Below are positions 1 to 8,518 of a stretch of DNA of 64,000 nucleotides, one piece after another. The notes under the pieces were generated by a model, which saw only the letters and a program-made list of their open reading frames with translations, searched no databases and was not told the origin of the DNA. Position 1 is the stretch's first letter; each line of letters begins with the position of its first letter. Origin of the DNA: Ferrovibrio sp. MS7 (GTDB lineage: Bacteria; Pseudomonadota; Alphaproteobacteria; Ferrovibrionales; Ferrovibrionaceae); the NCBI RefSeq assembly GCF_038404985.1, contig NZ_JBBKBA010000004.1:186001-250000 (forward strand), in the 5' to 3' direction. Both the position numbers and the translations under genes were made by a program.

Positions 1-1120
1 CATATGTCTCATGGAAGCGGCGCATCGTCACGCCAAGCCGTGCCCGTGCCGCCACGGCATCGAGATACTGCGCCATGCCAATCGCCGAGCCACGCCGGAA
101 GGTTTCCTGCAAGCCGGGATCGAGGTCAGCGAAATGCTTCTCAGGCAGCGCCTTGAGCGCGTTATAGGCGCCGGTCCACCAATGGGTGTGGAAGCAATCG
201 GTGGGATCGCCGATATCGGGATCCACTTCCTCGATGATGGCGCCTAGATCGGCCAGCACGCGCACGGCTTCCTTCACCTTTGCTGCCACTTCCGCATCGA
301 CGCGGGCAAAGCCGAGCGTCGGGCTGTAGGCGATCTTGAGGCCCTTGATGCCGGCGCCGAGCTTGGCGGTGTAATCCACATCCTCCCAGGGCAGGCTGAA
401 CCAGTCGCGCGCATCGGGCCGCGCCAGTTCGCGCAGCATCAGCGCCGCATCTTCCACGCTGCGGGCCATCGGCCCGAGATGCGCCACGGTGCCGAACGGG
501 CTCAACGGCCAGGCCGGCACGCGACCGAACGACGGCTTGAGGCCGGTGATGCCGGCAAAGCCCGCCGGAATGCGGATTGAGCCGCCGCCATCGGTGCCGA
601 TGGCAAGCGGACCCAGGCCGGCGGCAACCTGCGCCGAGGCACCGCCGGACGAGCCGCCCGGCGTGGTATCGAGATTCCACGGATTGCGCGTGATGCCGGT
701 GAGCGGTGAATCCGTCACGCCCTTCCAGCCGAATTCCGGCGTCGTGGTCTTGCCGAGCAAAACGCACCCGGCTTCGCGCAGCCGCGCGGTGGCCGGCGCA
801 TCGTCGTTCCACGGCTGGTTCGGATCGACGCTTTTCGAGCCGCGCAAGGTCGGCCAGCCCTTGGTGAGGATGATGTCCTTGATCGAGGCCGGCACGCCGT
901 CGATCGGCGACAGCGGCTGCCCGGCGCGGTAGCGGGCCAGCGACGCCTCGGCATCGCGCAAAGCGGCTTCCTCGTCCACCAGATTATAGGCGTTCACCTT
1001 CGGGTTGACGCGGCCGATCCGCACCAGCAGCGCGCGGGTCACTTCTACCGGCGACAGCGTGCCCTTGGCATAAGCTTCCGCCATCGCCGCCGCCGAGAGA
1101 TAACAGATATCGTCGCTCAT
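1..1120 (-). CDS. Amidase signature family hydrolase (C-terminus outside window)
   Basis: This is an amidase-signature enzyme, a family that hydrolyses carboxamides in the cytoplasm with a Ser-Ser-Lys triad. About 373 residues are present and the C-terminal part lies beyond base 1. The visible triad is Lys81 in the SIKD motif, a cis-Ser in GGSSGG at residues 155-160, and the nucleophile Ser181 in GTDGGGSIR. No signal peptide is seen. Its ATG shares bases with the TGA of the upstream P450 gene (ATGA), so it is the last visible gene of an SDR-P450-amidase operon and is probably translationally coupled. The substrate cannot be read from sequence; GatA is unlikely because no gatB or gatC is seen. 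Confidence 0.9.
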   Translation of the reverse strand, partial: MSDDICYLSAAAMAEAYAKGTLSPVEVTRALLVRIGRVNPKVNAYNLVDEEAALRDAEASLARYRAGQPLSPIDGVPASIKDIILTKGWPTLRGSKSVDPNQPWNDDAPATARLREAGCVLLGKTTTPEFGWKGVTDSPLTGITRNPWNLDTTPGGSSGGASAQVAAGLGPLAIGTDGGGSIRIPAGFAGITGLKPSFGRVPAWPLSPFGTVAHLGPMARSVEDAALMLRELARPDARDWFSLPWEDVDYTAKLGAGIKGLKIAYSPTLGFARVDAEVAAKVKEAVRVLADLGAIIEEVDPDIGDPTDCFHTHWWTGAYNALKALPEKHFADLDPGLQETFRRGSAIGMAQYLDAVAARARLGVTMRRFHETY

Positions 1121-2490
1121 CGCTTGCTCGCTATCATGGGCAGGCCGGGCTGCGGCCTGAGGGTGATCTTGGCAATCGGTTCGATCTTCGCGCCCGGTAC
1201 CAGGTCGAAGCGGAAGCGCCGCGCCAGGGTGGCGAGGATCAGCACCGCTTCGGCCATCGCGAAGGCCATGCCGATGCAGATGCGCGGCCCGGCGCCGAAT
1301 GGCAGGTAGACGAAGCGCGGCCGCGCGGCGGCCTGGGGGGCCGCAAAGTTTTCCGGGTTGAAACGGTCCGGTTCAGCCCAGTAGCGGCGGTGGCGGTGCA
1401 TCAGCCAGGGCGAGACGATCACCGCCGTACCCTTCGGGATGTCGATACCCATGGCGTGATCGTCCTTGAGCGCCACGCGCGAGGTGCTGTGCGCCGGCGG
1501 GTAGAGCCGCATCGCCTCCTCGATCACCATGCGCGTATAGGGCAGCTTCTCGATATCGCCCCAATCGGGATCGCGGCCCGGCAATACACTGTCGATCTCG
1601 GCCCACAATTTCGCCTGCACGGCGGCATCCTGGCTCAGCAGATACCAGGCCCAGGCCAGCGCCGTGGCGGTGGTCTCATGTCCGGCGAGGAAGAAGGTCG
1701 CCATGTGGTCGCGCACTTCGCGATCATCCATGGCACTGCCGTCCGCTTCGGTATCGCGGGCAGACAGCAACAGGCCGAGCAGGTCGTCACCGGCCGGCTG
1801 GCCCTTGGCGATCAGCATGCGGCGGCGTTCGATCAGGCCGTTGATGATGCTGTCCATCTGGCTCAGCGCGGCGCGGCCCTTGGCGGCACCCTGGCGCGGG
1901 AACCAGGACGGCAGCCCGAGCAGGTCCGGGATGCTCGGCCGCACCGTCACCTGATAGGCATCCATCGCCGCGCCGACCTGCGACACATCGGAGGCCGGAT
2001 CGGCGCCGAACATGCTGCGCGCGATGATTTCCAGCGTCACATGCATCATGGCTTCCGCCATGTCGAACCGCTGGCCGCTCTGCAACGCATCGCCAAGCGC
2101 GGCGGCGCGTTCGGTCATCAGCGGCGCGAAGGACTGGATGCGCCGCGGCGAAAAAATCGGCGCCATCAGGCGGCGCTGACGCTTCCAGTCCAGCCCCTCG
2201 CTGGTCAGCAGGCCATTGCCGAGGCCAGGTTCGAGAATGCGCTGACCAAGCGGATCGCGCACGTAATTCGCCACGTTGTCGAGCATGACATGGCGGATCA
2301 GGTCCGGGTGATTGGCCAGCAGCACCCGGCGCATGAACATCTTGTAGTGGATGTAGTCGCGCTCGTAGGCTTCCTCGCTCCAGGCCGCCACCACATTGTC
2401 GCGGATGGTGCGGATCACCTTGAACAGATTGCGCCGCTGCAGCGGCTGTGGCTTCACCGGCATGAAGTCTGCGGCATCTACCACGGCCAT
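1117..2490 (-). CDS. Cytochrome P450
   Basis: This is a soluble 457-residue bacterial P450 monooxygenase. The I-helix oxygen-binding motif AGHETT, the K-helix E-x-x-R (EEAMRL) and the heme loop FGAGPRICIG with proximal Cys405 are all intact. There is no N-terminal membrane anchor and no fused reductase, so it needs a separate ferredoxin or flavodoxin system, none of which is in this operon. It starts 4 bases after the stop of the SDR gene and overlaps the amidase start by 4 bases, which suggests successive steps on one substrate: hydroxylation, alcohol or ketone exchange, and amide cleavage. That order is inference. Confidence 0.95.
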   Translation of the reverse strand: MAVVDAADFMPVKPQPLQRRNLFKVIRTIRDNVVAAWSEEAYERDYIHYKMFMRRVLLANHPDLIRHVMLDNVANYVRDPLGQRILEPGLGNGLLTSEGLDWKRQRRLMAPIFSPRRIQSFAPLMTERAAALGDALQSGQRFDMAEAMMHVTLEIIARSMFGADPASDVSQVGAAMDAYQVTVRPSIPDLLGLPSWFPRQGAAKGRAALSQMDSIINGLIERRRMLIAKGQPAGDDLLGLLLSARDTEADGSAMDDREVRDHMATFFLAGHETTATALAWAWYLLSQDAAVQAKLWAEIDSVLPGRDPDWGDIEKLPYTRMVIEEAMRLYPPAHSTSRVALKDDHAMGIDIPKGTAVIVSPWLMHRHRRYWAEPDRFNPENFAAPQAAARPRFVYLPFGAGPRICIGMAFAMAEAVLILATLARRFRFDLVPGAKIEPIAKITLRPQPGLPMIASKR

Positions 2491-2494
2491 GGCG

Positions 2495-3262
2495 TTATCC
2501 GAACAACGTGGTGGTCATGCCGCCATCCACCACCAGCAAATGGCCGTTGACATAGCCACCGGCCGGCGAAACCAGATACAGCGCCGAACCGGCCAGTTCC
2601 GCCGGCTGACCCCAGCGCCCGACCGGCGTGCGGTTGTTGACGAAGGCGACGAATTCCGGCCGCGCCATCAGTTCGGCATTCAGCTCGGTTTCGAAATAGC
2701 CCGGCGCGATGGCATTCACCGTCACGCCCTTCGGCCCGAGTTCGGCGGCCAGCGCCTTGGTGAGGCCGAGGATGCCGTGCTTCGACGCGGTATAGGCCGG
2801 GATCGTGGCGCGACCCAGCACCGAGAGGATCGAACCGATATTGACGATGCGGCCATAGCCCTGCTCGGCCATCTTGAGGCCGGCGGCCTGCGACAGCACG
2901 AAAGCGGCGGTCAGGTTGGTATCCAGCACCTGGCGCCATTCCTCGAGCTTGTACTCGGCGAGCGGCTTGCGGATATTCATGCCGGCATTGTTGATCAGGA
3001 TATCGAGATGTCCCTGCTCGGCGGCGATGCGGTCCACCGCCGCCTTGGCGGCTACACTGTCCATCACATCGAAGGCGGCGATGCCGGCCTTGATGCCTTC
3101 CTGGCGCAATTCCGCAGCGCGGGCTTCCAGGGTATCGGCATGGCGGCCATTCAGCACCACGCTGGCGCCGGCCTGGCCGAACAGCCGGGCGATCTCGAGG
3201 CCGAAACCACGCGAGGCGCCGGTGATCAGCGCCACTTTTCCATCGATCCGAAACGCCTGCAC
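2495..3262 (-). CDS. SDR family NAD(P)-dependent oxidoreductase
   Basis: This is a classical short-chain dehydrogenase of 255 residues. It has TGASRGFG for cofactor binding near residue 15, NNAG near residue 91, and the catalytic YTASK. The C-terminus has the usual G-G-hydrophobic end of 3-oxoacyl-ACP-reductase-like SDRs. The start is a GTG preceded by a strong AGGGGGAA ribosome site about 6 bases away. It is the first gene of the SDR-P450-amidase operon and diverges from the alcohol dehydrogenase at 3405. The substrate is unknown; a carbonyl or hydroxyl on the P450 product is a reasonable guess. Confidence 0.93.
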   Translation of the reverse strand: MQAFRIDGKVALITGASRGFGLEIARLFGQAGASVVLNGRHADTLEARAAELRQEGIKAGIAAFDVMDSVAAKAAVDRIAAEQGHLDILINNAGMNIRKPLAEYKLEEWRQVLDTNLTAAFVLSQAAGLKMAEQGYGRIVNIGSILSVLGRATIPAYTASKHGILGLTKALAAELGPKGVTVNAIAPGYFETELNAELMARPEFVAFVNNRTPVGRWGQPAELAGSALYLVSPAGGYVNGHLLVVDGGMTTTLFG

Positions 3263-3274
3263 GCCCAGTTCCCC

Positions 3275-3303
3275 CTAACAGCTTCCCTAACGACTTTTCT
3301 AAC
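3275..3303. repeat. Three CTAAC direct repeats at exact 12-base spacing
   Basis: CTAAC occurs at 3275-3279, 3287-3291 and 3299-3303, separated by 7 bases each time. The array lies just upstream of the SDR start codon, in the divergent region shared with the alcohol dehydrogenase. The spacing is slightly more than one helical turn, so it could be an iterated protein-binding site, but chance cannot be excluded for so short a unit. Confidence 0.35.
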
Positions 3304-3326
3304 AGACAGTTTAGCGTTTTGCGCGC

Positions 3327-3356
3327 TTTACACCAGCGCCCAGCGCTCGCTAGACT
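3327..3356 (+). promoter_or_regulatory. Candidate sigma-70 promoter for the alcohol dehydrogenase
   Basis: TTTACA at 3327-3332 and TAGACT at 3351-3356 are separated by 18 bases. This gives a start about 42 bases before the GTG at 3405. The -35 box matches 5 of 6 consensus bases and the -10 box matches 4 of 6. Confidence 0.4.
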
Positions 3357-3404
3357 CAAGGCCAGTGCTTACCCAGGGTCAAGCAAAAGAGAAGAGGAAA
3401 CATC

Positions 3405-4460
3405 GTGCTGCGCAGCTATCAGGTCGCCGAATTCGCCAAGCCGCTGACATTCAGTGAGCGCCCCCTGCCGGAGCCGACCGGCGCCCAGGTGCTGGTGAAG
3501 ATGGACCGCTGCGGCGTCTGCCACAGCGACCTGCATATCTGGGACGGCTACTGGGACCTCGGCGGCGGCAAGAAGATCATCGCCGCCAATAATGGCAGCC
3601 TGCTGCCGCTGACCATGGGCCACGAGATCGTCGGCACCGTGATCGCCAAGGGCCCGGAAGCCACCGGCGTCGAAATCGGCCAGCGCCGCCTGGTGTTTCC
3701 CTGGATCGGCTGCGGCGTCTGCGCGGTGTGCAAGGAAGGCGCCGAGCATCTCTGCGCCGGCAAGGCACAGGCGCTGGGCGTGTTCCTCGATGGCGGCTTC
3801 GCCAGCCATGTGCTGGTGCCGGCGGCGCATTACCTGCTGGATTACGGCACCCTGGATACCAACCTTGCCTGCACCTATGCCTGCTCCGGCCTCACCGCCT
3901 ATTCGGCGCTGAAGAAAATCGGCAAGCTGCCCGATGGCCAGAACCTGCTGATCGTCGGCGCCGGAGGTGTCGGCCTCAACGCCATCGCCATGGCCAAGGC
4001 GGTGACCGGCCAGGCGCCGATTGTCGCCGACCTCGATCCGGCGAAGCGCGAAGCGGCGCTGAAACTCGGCGCCAAGCAGGCGATTGATCCGCGCGAGGAC
4101 GGCATCGGCCGCACCGTGATGAAGGCCACCGGCGGCATGGCTGGTGCGGTGGATTTCGCCGGCTCGCCGCAGAGTTTCGATTTCGCCTATGGCCTGCTGC
4201 GCAAGGCCGGCCATCTGGTCAGCGTCGGCCTGCTCGGCGGCCAGACCACGCTGTCGCTGCCGCTGCTGGTGATGAAGGGCGTGACGATTTCCGGCTCCTA
4301 TGTCGGCAGCCTGGAAGAACTGAAGGAACTGCTGGCCCTGGCCCAGGCGCAGCATCTGCCGGCCCTGCCCATCGAGGTGCGGCCGCTGGATGCGGTGAAC
4401 GGCGCGCTGGAGCAGCTCAAAGCCGGCGGCGTGGTTGGCCGCATTGTTTTGAGCAACTAG
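3405..4460 (+). CDS. Zinc-dependent alcohol dehydrogenase (MDR family)
   Basis: This is a medium-chain, zinc-dependent dehydrogenase of 351 residues, close to the family norm. Catalytic zinc ligands are visible as Cys39 in GVCHSD and His73-Glu74 in GHE. The structural zinc site is present as Cys103, 106, 109 and 117. The Rossmann motif GAGGVGL lies near residue 186. The start is GTG with an AGAGGAAA ribosome site about 5 bases upstream. It oxidises an alcohol or reduces an aldehyde with NAD(P); the exact substrate is unknown. It diverges from the SDR-P450-amidase operon, so a shared substrate is possible but unproven. It converges on the FIST gene, leaving only 8 bases between the stops. Confidence 0.93.
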   Translation: MLRSYQVAEFAKPLTFSERPLPEPTGAQVLVKMDRCGVCHSDLHIWDGYWDLGGGKKIIAANNGSLLPLTMGHEIVGTVIAKGPEATGVEIGQRRLVFPWIGCGVCAVCKEGAEHLCAGKAQALGVFLDGGFASHVLVPAAHYLLDYGTLDTNLACTYACSGLTAYSALKKIGKLPDGQNLLIVGAGGVGLNAIAMAKAVTGQAPIVADLDPAKREAALKLGAKQAIDPREDGIGRTVMKATGGMAGAVDFAGSPQSFDFAYGLLRKAGHLVSVGLLGGQTTLSLPLLVMKGVTISGSYVGSLEELKELLALAQAQHLPALPIEVRPLDAVNGALEQLKAGGVVGRIVLSN

Positions 4461-4468
4461 AGCTTGCT

Positions 4469-5563
4469 CTATAGAAACAGCGTCAGCACGCCGGTATAGC
4501 CATAGAGGCGCGCGGCGGCAATTTCGCCGCCGCAATACATGCCGAGCAGCGGCAGGCCGGGAAACGCAGCCGCGATGCGCGCCAGTTCACCCGGTTCCTG
4601 CACGAACTGGTCCTGGCTGCGTGCCATGCAGGAAAAATAGATCGCGCCGCGCGGCTCGGTACCACCGCAGCGGCGCTTGAGGTCGGCCAGCATACGGTCC
4701 ATGTCGCGACCCGCGCTCTCGACATCGCGGCGGCAGAAGAACAACTGATCGCCCTCCTCCACCAACGCGCCAATGGCCAGGGCGCCGGCCTGCGGATCGA
4801 TGCCCATGATGTTGCGCACCAGATAATCCGGGCGATCCGAACCGCCGATCGGCAACGCCACCATCAGGCCTGAGCCGAGCCGGCGCAGATCCTGCATCGA
4901 GCGGATATTGAAGGCTTCCTGCAATGCCTCATAGGCCGGGCGGTGATCAAGCTCCAGCAGCATGTTGCCTTCGGCGGCGGTGATGGTGAGTTGCGGGCCG
5001 GCCTGGGTGCAGCCCTGGCTCAGGCCCGTGAGGATCGGCTGCGCATCGGAAAACACCACGCCGGAAAGGCCACTCTCCACCAGGCCACCGGCCCATTGCG
5101 GCCGCGCCTCGCGCGAGGCCACCAGACCGCCGACCAGATACGCATTCGAGGCCTCGCCGATATCCTGCAGGATTTCCGGCAACGCCGGCACATGCGGATC
5201 GGCATGCACGATGCCGAGCCAGCCCGCTGGAATCCGGTTCGCCTGGGTGAATAATTCCGCGCTGCCTTCAGGCACGGTACCGAGCAGGCAGGCAACGGCA
5301 GGCTCATCGCAATATTCGCGGCTGCCGGCAGCGATGGAATGACTCACGGCACCGAGCAGATTGCTGATGCCGGTGGCCTCCGTGATGCGACGCAGCACCT
5401 GTGGCATCTGCGCGGCGAGATGTTCGGTGACATAGACAAATCCGATATTGGCGCTGTCGCCAACCGGCATCACCTGCAGCAGACTGCCATCCACCGCCAT
5501 GCGCCAATCCGCCGCCGTGGCGGCACCGAGACGGAATTTGGAACCGATGGCCTGTTCAGTCAT
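4469..5563 (-). CDS. FIST N-/C-domain signal-transduction protein
   Basis: This protein of about 364 residues has the N-terminal FIST half and a C-terminal FIST_C half ending in the G-M-Y-C-G-G-E-I motif typical of the family. FIST domains are thought to be ligand sensors, often proposed to bind amino acids, and usually occur next to signalling genes. No transmembrane segment is seen, so it is cytoplasmic. The ATG at 5563 was chosen because AGGAG lies 7 bases upstream; the reading frame stays open to a GTG at 5608, but no ribosome site supports that start. It stands alone, with no kinase or cyclase in the same operon. The two-component genes begin about 0.7 kb away. Confidence 0.85.
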   Translation of the reverse strand: MTEQAIGSKFRLGAATAADWRMAVDGSLLQVMPVGDSANIGFVYVTEHLAAQMPQVLRRITEATGISNLLGAVSHSIAAGSREYCDEPAVACLLGTVPEGSAELFTQANRIPAGWLGIVHADPHVPALPEILQDIGEASNAYLVGGLVASREARPQWAGGLVESGLSGVVFSDAQPILTGLSQGCTQAGPQLTITAAEGNMLLELDHRPAYEALQEAFNIRSMQDLRRLGSGLMVALPIGGSDRPDYLVRNIMGIDPQAGALAIGALVEEGDQLFFCRRDVESAGRDMDRMLADLKRRCGGTEPRGAIYFSCMARSQDQFVQEPGELARIAAAFPGLPLLGMYCGGEIAAARLYGYTGVLTLFL

Positions 5564-5695
5564 GGTGCTGCTCCTGGCATGGCGCCGCTCCTGGTGGAGT
5601 GACACCACTATATACTATCGTTTCAGCCCTGGCCCAGCCTTGACGCGAAAAAGTGATTGCGCTCGGATGGCAACAAATCATGCCGGGATGACACC

Positions 5696-6157
5696 ATGCG
5701 CCGCCTTCTTCTCCTTGCCGCAGCCCTGCTTTGCCTCGCTTCGGCGCCGGCGGAAGCCGCCGACTTATCCTCGCCGATGGGACGCTGGCGAACGATTGAT
5801 GATGAAACCGGCAGCGAACGTTCGATTGTCGACATCGCCCTGGTCGGCGGTGAATTGCAGGGCCGCATTGTCAAAATATTTCTGCGCCCGGATGAAAAGC
5901 CTGATGCGGTTTGTGACAAATGCGAGGGCGAGCGCAAGGACCAGCCGATCATCGGCATGACCTTCCTCTGGGGCCTGAAGCCGGACGGCAGCAGCAAGAC
6001 GGAATGGGCCGGCGGCGCCATCCTCGATCCGAAGAACGGCAAGGTCTACAACGCCAAGGCCGCATTGGCGGATAACGGCCAGACGCTCCGTGTGCGTGGC
6101 TTTATCGGCACGCCGCTGCTGGGCCGCAGCCAGGTGTGGAAACGCGAAGCCGAGTGA
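5696..6157 (+). CDS. Secreted DUF2147 family protein
   Basis: This 153-residue protein has a clear signal peptide: positively charged start, Leu/Ala-rich core, and a likely cleavage after A-E-A near residue 21. It is followed by one DUF2147 domain. The G-x-W-R-T-I-D-D-E-T-G opening and the late G-x-A-I-L-D-P-x-x-G-K-x-Y motif are typical. Two Cys lie in D-x-C-D-K-C. The ATG at 5696 is preferred over an in-frame start 39 bases upstream because it directly begins the signal peptide. The protein is periplasmic; the family has no established function. Confidence 0.85.
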   Translation: MRRLLLLAAALLCLASAPAEAADLSSPMGRWRTIDDETGSERSIVDIALVGGELQGRIVKIFLRPDEKPDAVCDKCEGERKDQPIIGMTFLWGLKPDGSSKTEWAGGAILDPKNGKVYNAKAALADNGQTLRVRGFIGTPLLGRSQVWKREAE

Positions 6158-6167
6158 ATTGCATGAG

Positions 6168-6190
6168 ATACCCGCATCAAGTGCGGGTAT
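6168..6190. repeat. Palindromic hairpin element (9-base perfect stem)
   Basis: ATACCCGCA at 6168-6176 pairs with TGCGGGTAT at 6182-6190 around a 5-base loop. It sits between two convergent genes and could help termination, although the T-run on the plus strand (ATTTTT) begins some 14 bases after the stem. The flank T-A-T-G-A-C-G resembles the edge of the longer element at 29801-29870, so it may be a dispersed palindromic repeat. Confidence 0.55.
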
Positions 6191-6252
6191 GACGACAATT
6201 ATTTTTAAGCGTCTTGCCCGGGCCAGCCCATCGGGCATCTCATATCCACCGT

Positions 6253-8394
6253 TCAACGCGGCCCGAGATAGCCCCATACCGTGGCAAGGAAACGATCCAC
6301 CTGGATCGGCTTGGTCAGGTAGTCGTTGAAGCCGGCGGACGAACCGCGCTCCAGCGAACGCTTGTCGGCATCGGCGGTAAGCGCGATCACCGGCGTATCA
6401 ACCAACGATGTGTCGGCACGCAGTTGGCGCAACACCTCGAAGCCATCCATATCCGGCAGGTGAATATCGAGCAGGATCAGATCCGGCCGCTCCTGCTGCG
6501 CCATGGTGACACCGTCACTGCCCTTGTCGGCGGTGAGCAGCAGCAGATTCGGCACCGAGGCCAGCATACGCTTCACCAGCAGCACATTGGCCGGATTGTC
6601 CTCGATATACAGCACCCGTCCGGTGGTGTTCTGTGCGAAATGCAACGGCCGGGCCGGCAGCGCGGTCATCGGCGGTGGTGGCGCGGTTCGGGCGAAGCGA
6701 ACCCAGAAACGGCTGCCCTTGCCCGCCTCGCTCTCGAAACCGATATCGCCCTGCATGAATTCCGCCAGGCGCTTGGCGGTGACCAGCCCGATGCCGGTGC
6801 CTTCGACCGCGCTGCCCTCGCGCCCCAGCCGGTTGAAGGCCTCGAAGACCTTGCCCTGCTGTTCGATAGGGATGCCAACGCCATCGTCGGCTACATAGAA
6901 TTCGATACGGCCATCCGGCACCACACGGCAGCCGATCTCGATATGCCCGCCATAGCGGCCATACTTCGCCGCATTGGAAATGAAATTGGTGATGATCTGG
7001 TTGAAGCGCGTCAGGTCAATCAGCACATGCGCATTCTCGGGCAGTTGCTTCACCTCGACATTCTGGCCGCGCCCCTCGGCTAATGCCCGCGCGATACGGC
7101 TCAGATCGGTGAGCAGGCTATTGGCTTCGATGCTCTCCATCGACAGCGTGACGCGGCCTGCCTCGATCTTGGCCAGATCAAGTACCTGTTCGATCAGTGC
7201 CAGCAATTGCCGGCCGCTGCCCTCGATCATGTGGATGAATTCGCGCTGCTGTTCGGTCAGGCTGTCGCGCGTACCCATGGCCAGAAGCTGCGCAAAGCCG
7301 AGCACGGAATTGAGCGGCGTGCGCAACTCGTGGCTCATCGAGGCAAGGAAGCTGGACTTGGCAAGATTGGCCGCCTCGGCCTGCTCGCGTGCGACACGAA
7401 GCTGTTCCTCGGCATGGCGCTGCTGCGTGATATCCACCACCACGCCATCCCAGATGATCGAATCATCGGGGCCACGGCTGGGGCGGACATAATTGCGCAC
7501 CCATTTCATCGGGCTGCCATCGGCGGGGTGGATACGGGAGTCCACCGCCAGCGGCCGCAGATTCTGGTCCGCCGCATCAACCTGGGCGAGATAGCGCGCG
7601 CGGTCGCCCGGCTCCACCACGGCGGAGAGCAGGTTGGGATCGCGTTTGATCGCCGCCGGCTCCAGGCCGAACAGCGCCTTGGCGCCAGAACCGACGAAGG
7701 GATAATGCAGGCTGCCATCCGGCCGCTGTATCCGGCGATAGATCATGCCAGGGAAATTGTCGGAAATACCCTTCAGATGCCGCTCGAGGTCGCGGCGTTG
7801 CGCCAGCAGCAGGATGCCGCCGCCGAGGATCAAGGTGCCGATCGCCACTTCCACGGCGAAACCAAAGCCATTTGCGATCAGCAGGCTCTTAGCCAGCGGC
7901 GCATCCAGCAGCATCAGCACGAGATAGCTGGTCAGGGCCGCCGGACCGATCAGCAGCGACAGAAAAAGCAGATGGCGGAAACTCGGCCGGGCGCGGCCAT
8001 CGGCTTCGCGCGCCATATGCCAGATCAGCATGCCAACCAGCGCGGTGATATAGACCGAGACAACGCCACCATAAACACCGACGCCCCCGAGCCAGGCCCG
8101 ATAGGCGGCGGCGGCCGTGGCCGCGATCAGGCCGGCGATGGGACCGCCGAGCAAGGCGCCGAGGCCGACAGCGACATGGCGCGCATCCCAGACCAGGCCA
8201 TTGCCCTGGGCCGCCGGCATCTGCATGGAAAGCAAGGCAGCGACGGCGAATATCACACCAAGACATATCGTATGCAGATTGCGGCGGCGCGCCAGACGGC
8301 TGGCGGAAAGCGCGTCATGCAGCAAGGCGACGACCAGGAACAGCACAAGTGTGCCGGCGAAGCTGCTGATGCTATCTGAGTGTATCGGCACCAT
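6253..8394 (-). CDS. Hybrid histidine kinase (5TMR-LYT sensor, PAS, HisKA, HATPase, receiver)
   Basis: This is a membrane sensor kinase of 713 residues. Residues 1-200 form five or six hydrophobic segments resembling the 5TMR-LYT sensor of LytS-type proteins. A PAS domain follows at about 205-325. The dimerisation domain carries phospho-accepting His355 in SMSHELRTP. The ATPase domain has N-x-x-x-N-A-A-K-Y, D-D-G-V-G-I-P and G-T-G-I-G-L. A receiver domain occupies about 590-713 with the acidic pocket and the D-I-H-L-P-D-M-D-G region. The ATG at 8394 is chosen because residues upstream of it are not domain-like. It diverges from the CHASE kinase at 8519. The phosphorelay partner is not obvious; the lone receiver at 11054 is a candidate. 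Confidence 0.92.
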   Translation of the reverse strand: MVPIHSDSISSFAGTLVLFLVVALLHDALSASRLARRRNLHTICLGVIFAVAALLSMQMPAAQGNGLVWDARHVAVGLGALLGGPIAGLIAATAAAAYRAWLGGVGVYGGVVSVYITALVGMLIWHMAREADGRARPSFRHLLFLSLLIGPAALTSYLVLMLLDAPLAKSLLIANGFGFAVEVAIGTLILGGGILLLAQRRDLERHLKGISDNFPGMIYRRIQRPDGSLHYPFVGSGAKALFGLEPAAIKRDPNLLSAVVEPGDRARYLAQVDAADQNLRPLAVDSRIHPADGSPMKWVRNYVRPSRGPDDSIIWDGVVVDITQQRHAEEQLRVAREQAEAANLAKSSFLASMSHELRTPLNSVLGFAQLLAMGTRDSLTEQQREFIHMIEGSGRQLLALIEQVLDLAKIEAGRVTLSMESIEANSLLTDLSRIARALAEGRGQNVEVKQLPENAHVLIDLTRFNQIITNFISNAAKYGRYGGHIEIGCRVVPDGRIEFYVADDGVGIPIEQQGKVFEAFNRLGREGSAVEGTGIGLVTAKRLAEFMQGDIGFESEAGKGSRFWVRFARTAPPPPMTALPARPLHFAQNTTGRVLYIEDNPANVLLVKRMLASVPNLLLLTADKGSDGVTMAQQERPDLILLDIHLPDMDGFEVLRQLRADTSLVDTPVIALTADADKRSLERGSSAGFNDYLTKPIQVDRFLATVWGYLGPR

Positions 8395-8518
8395 TCCACC
8401 AGTATAGAGTGTTGGTTGCCGGCGGCCAATCCGGCTGTTCCATTCATGGTGCGTCCGTTCCCGGAGTATCCTGCGGCCCTGCTTGCCCGGCTGGCGGGTG
8501 CGGCGTAGGGTGGCTGCC

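Noticed and set aside
4459-4470. AGAGC/GCTCT inverted repeat between the convergent alcohol dehydrogenase and FIST genes
   Set aside because: The arms are 5 bases with a 2-base gap, too short and tight for a terminator hairpin.
5563-5608. Upstream GTG start for the FIST gene
   Set aside because: The extra residues are not FIST-like, while the internal ATG at 5563 has AGGAG at the right distance.
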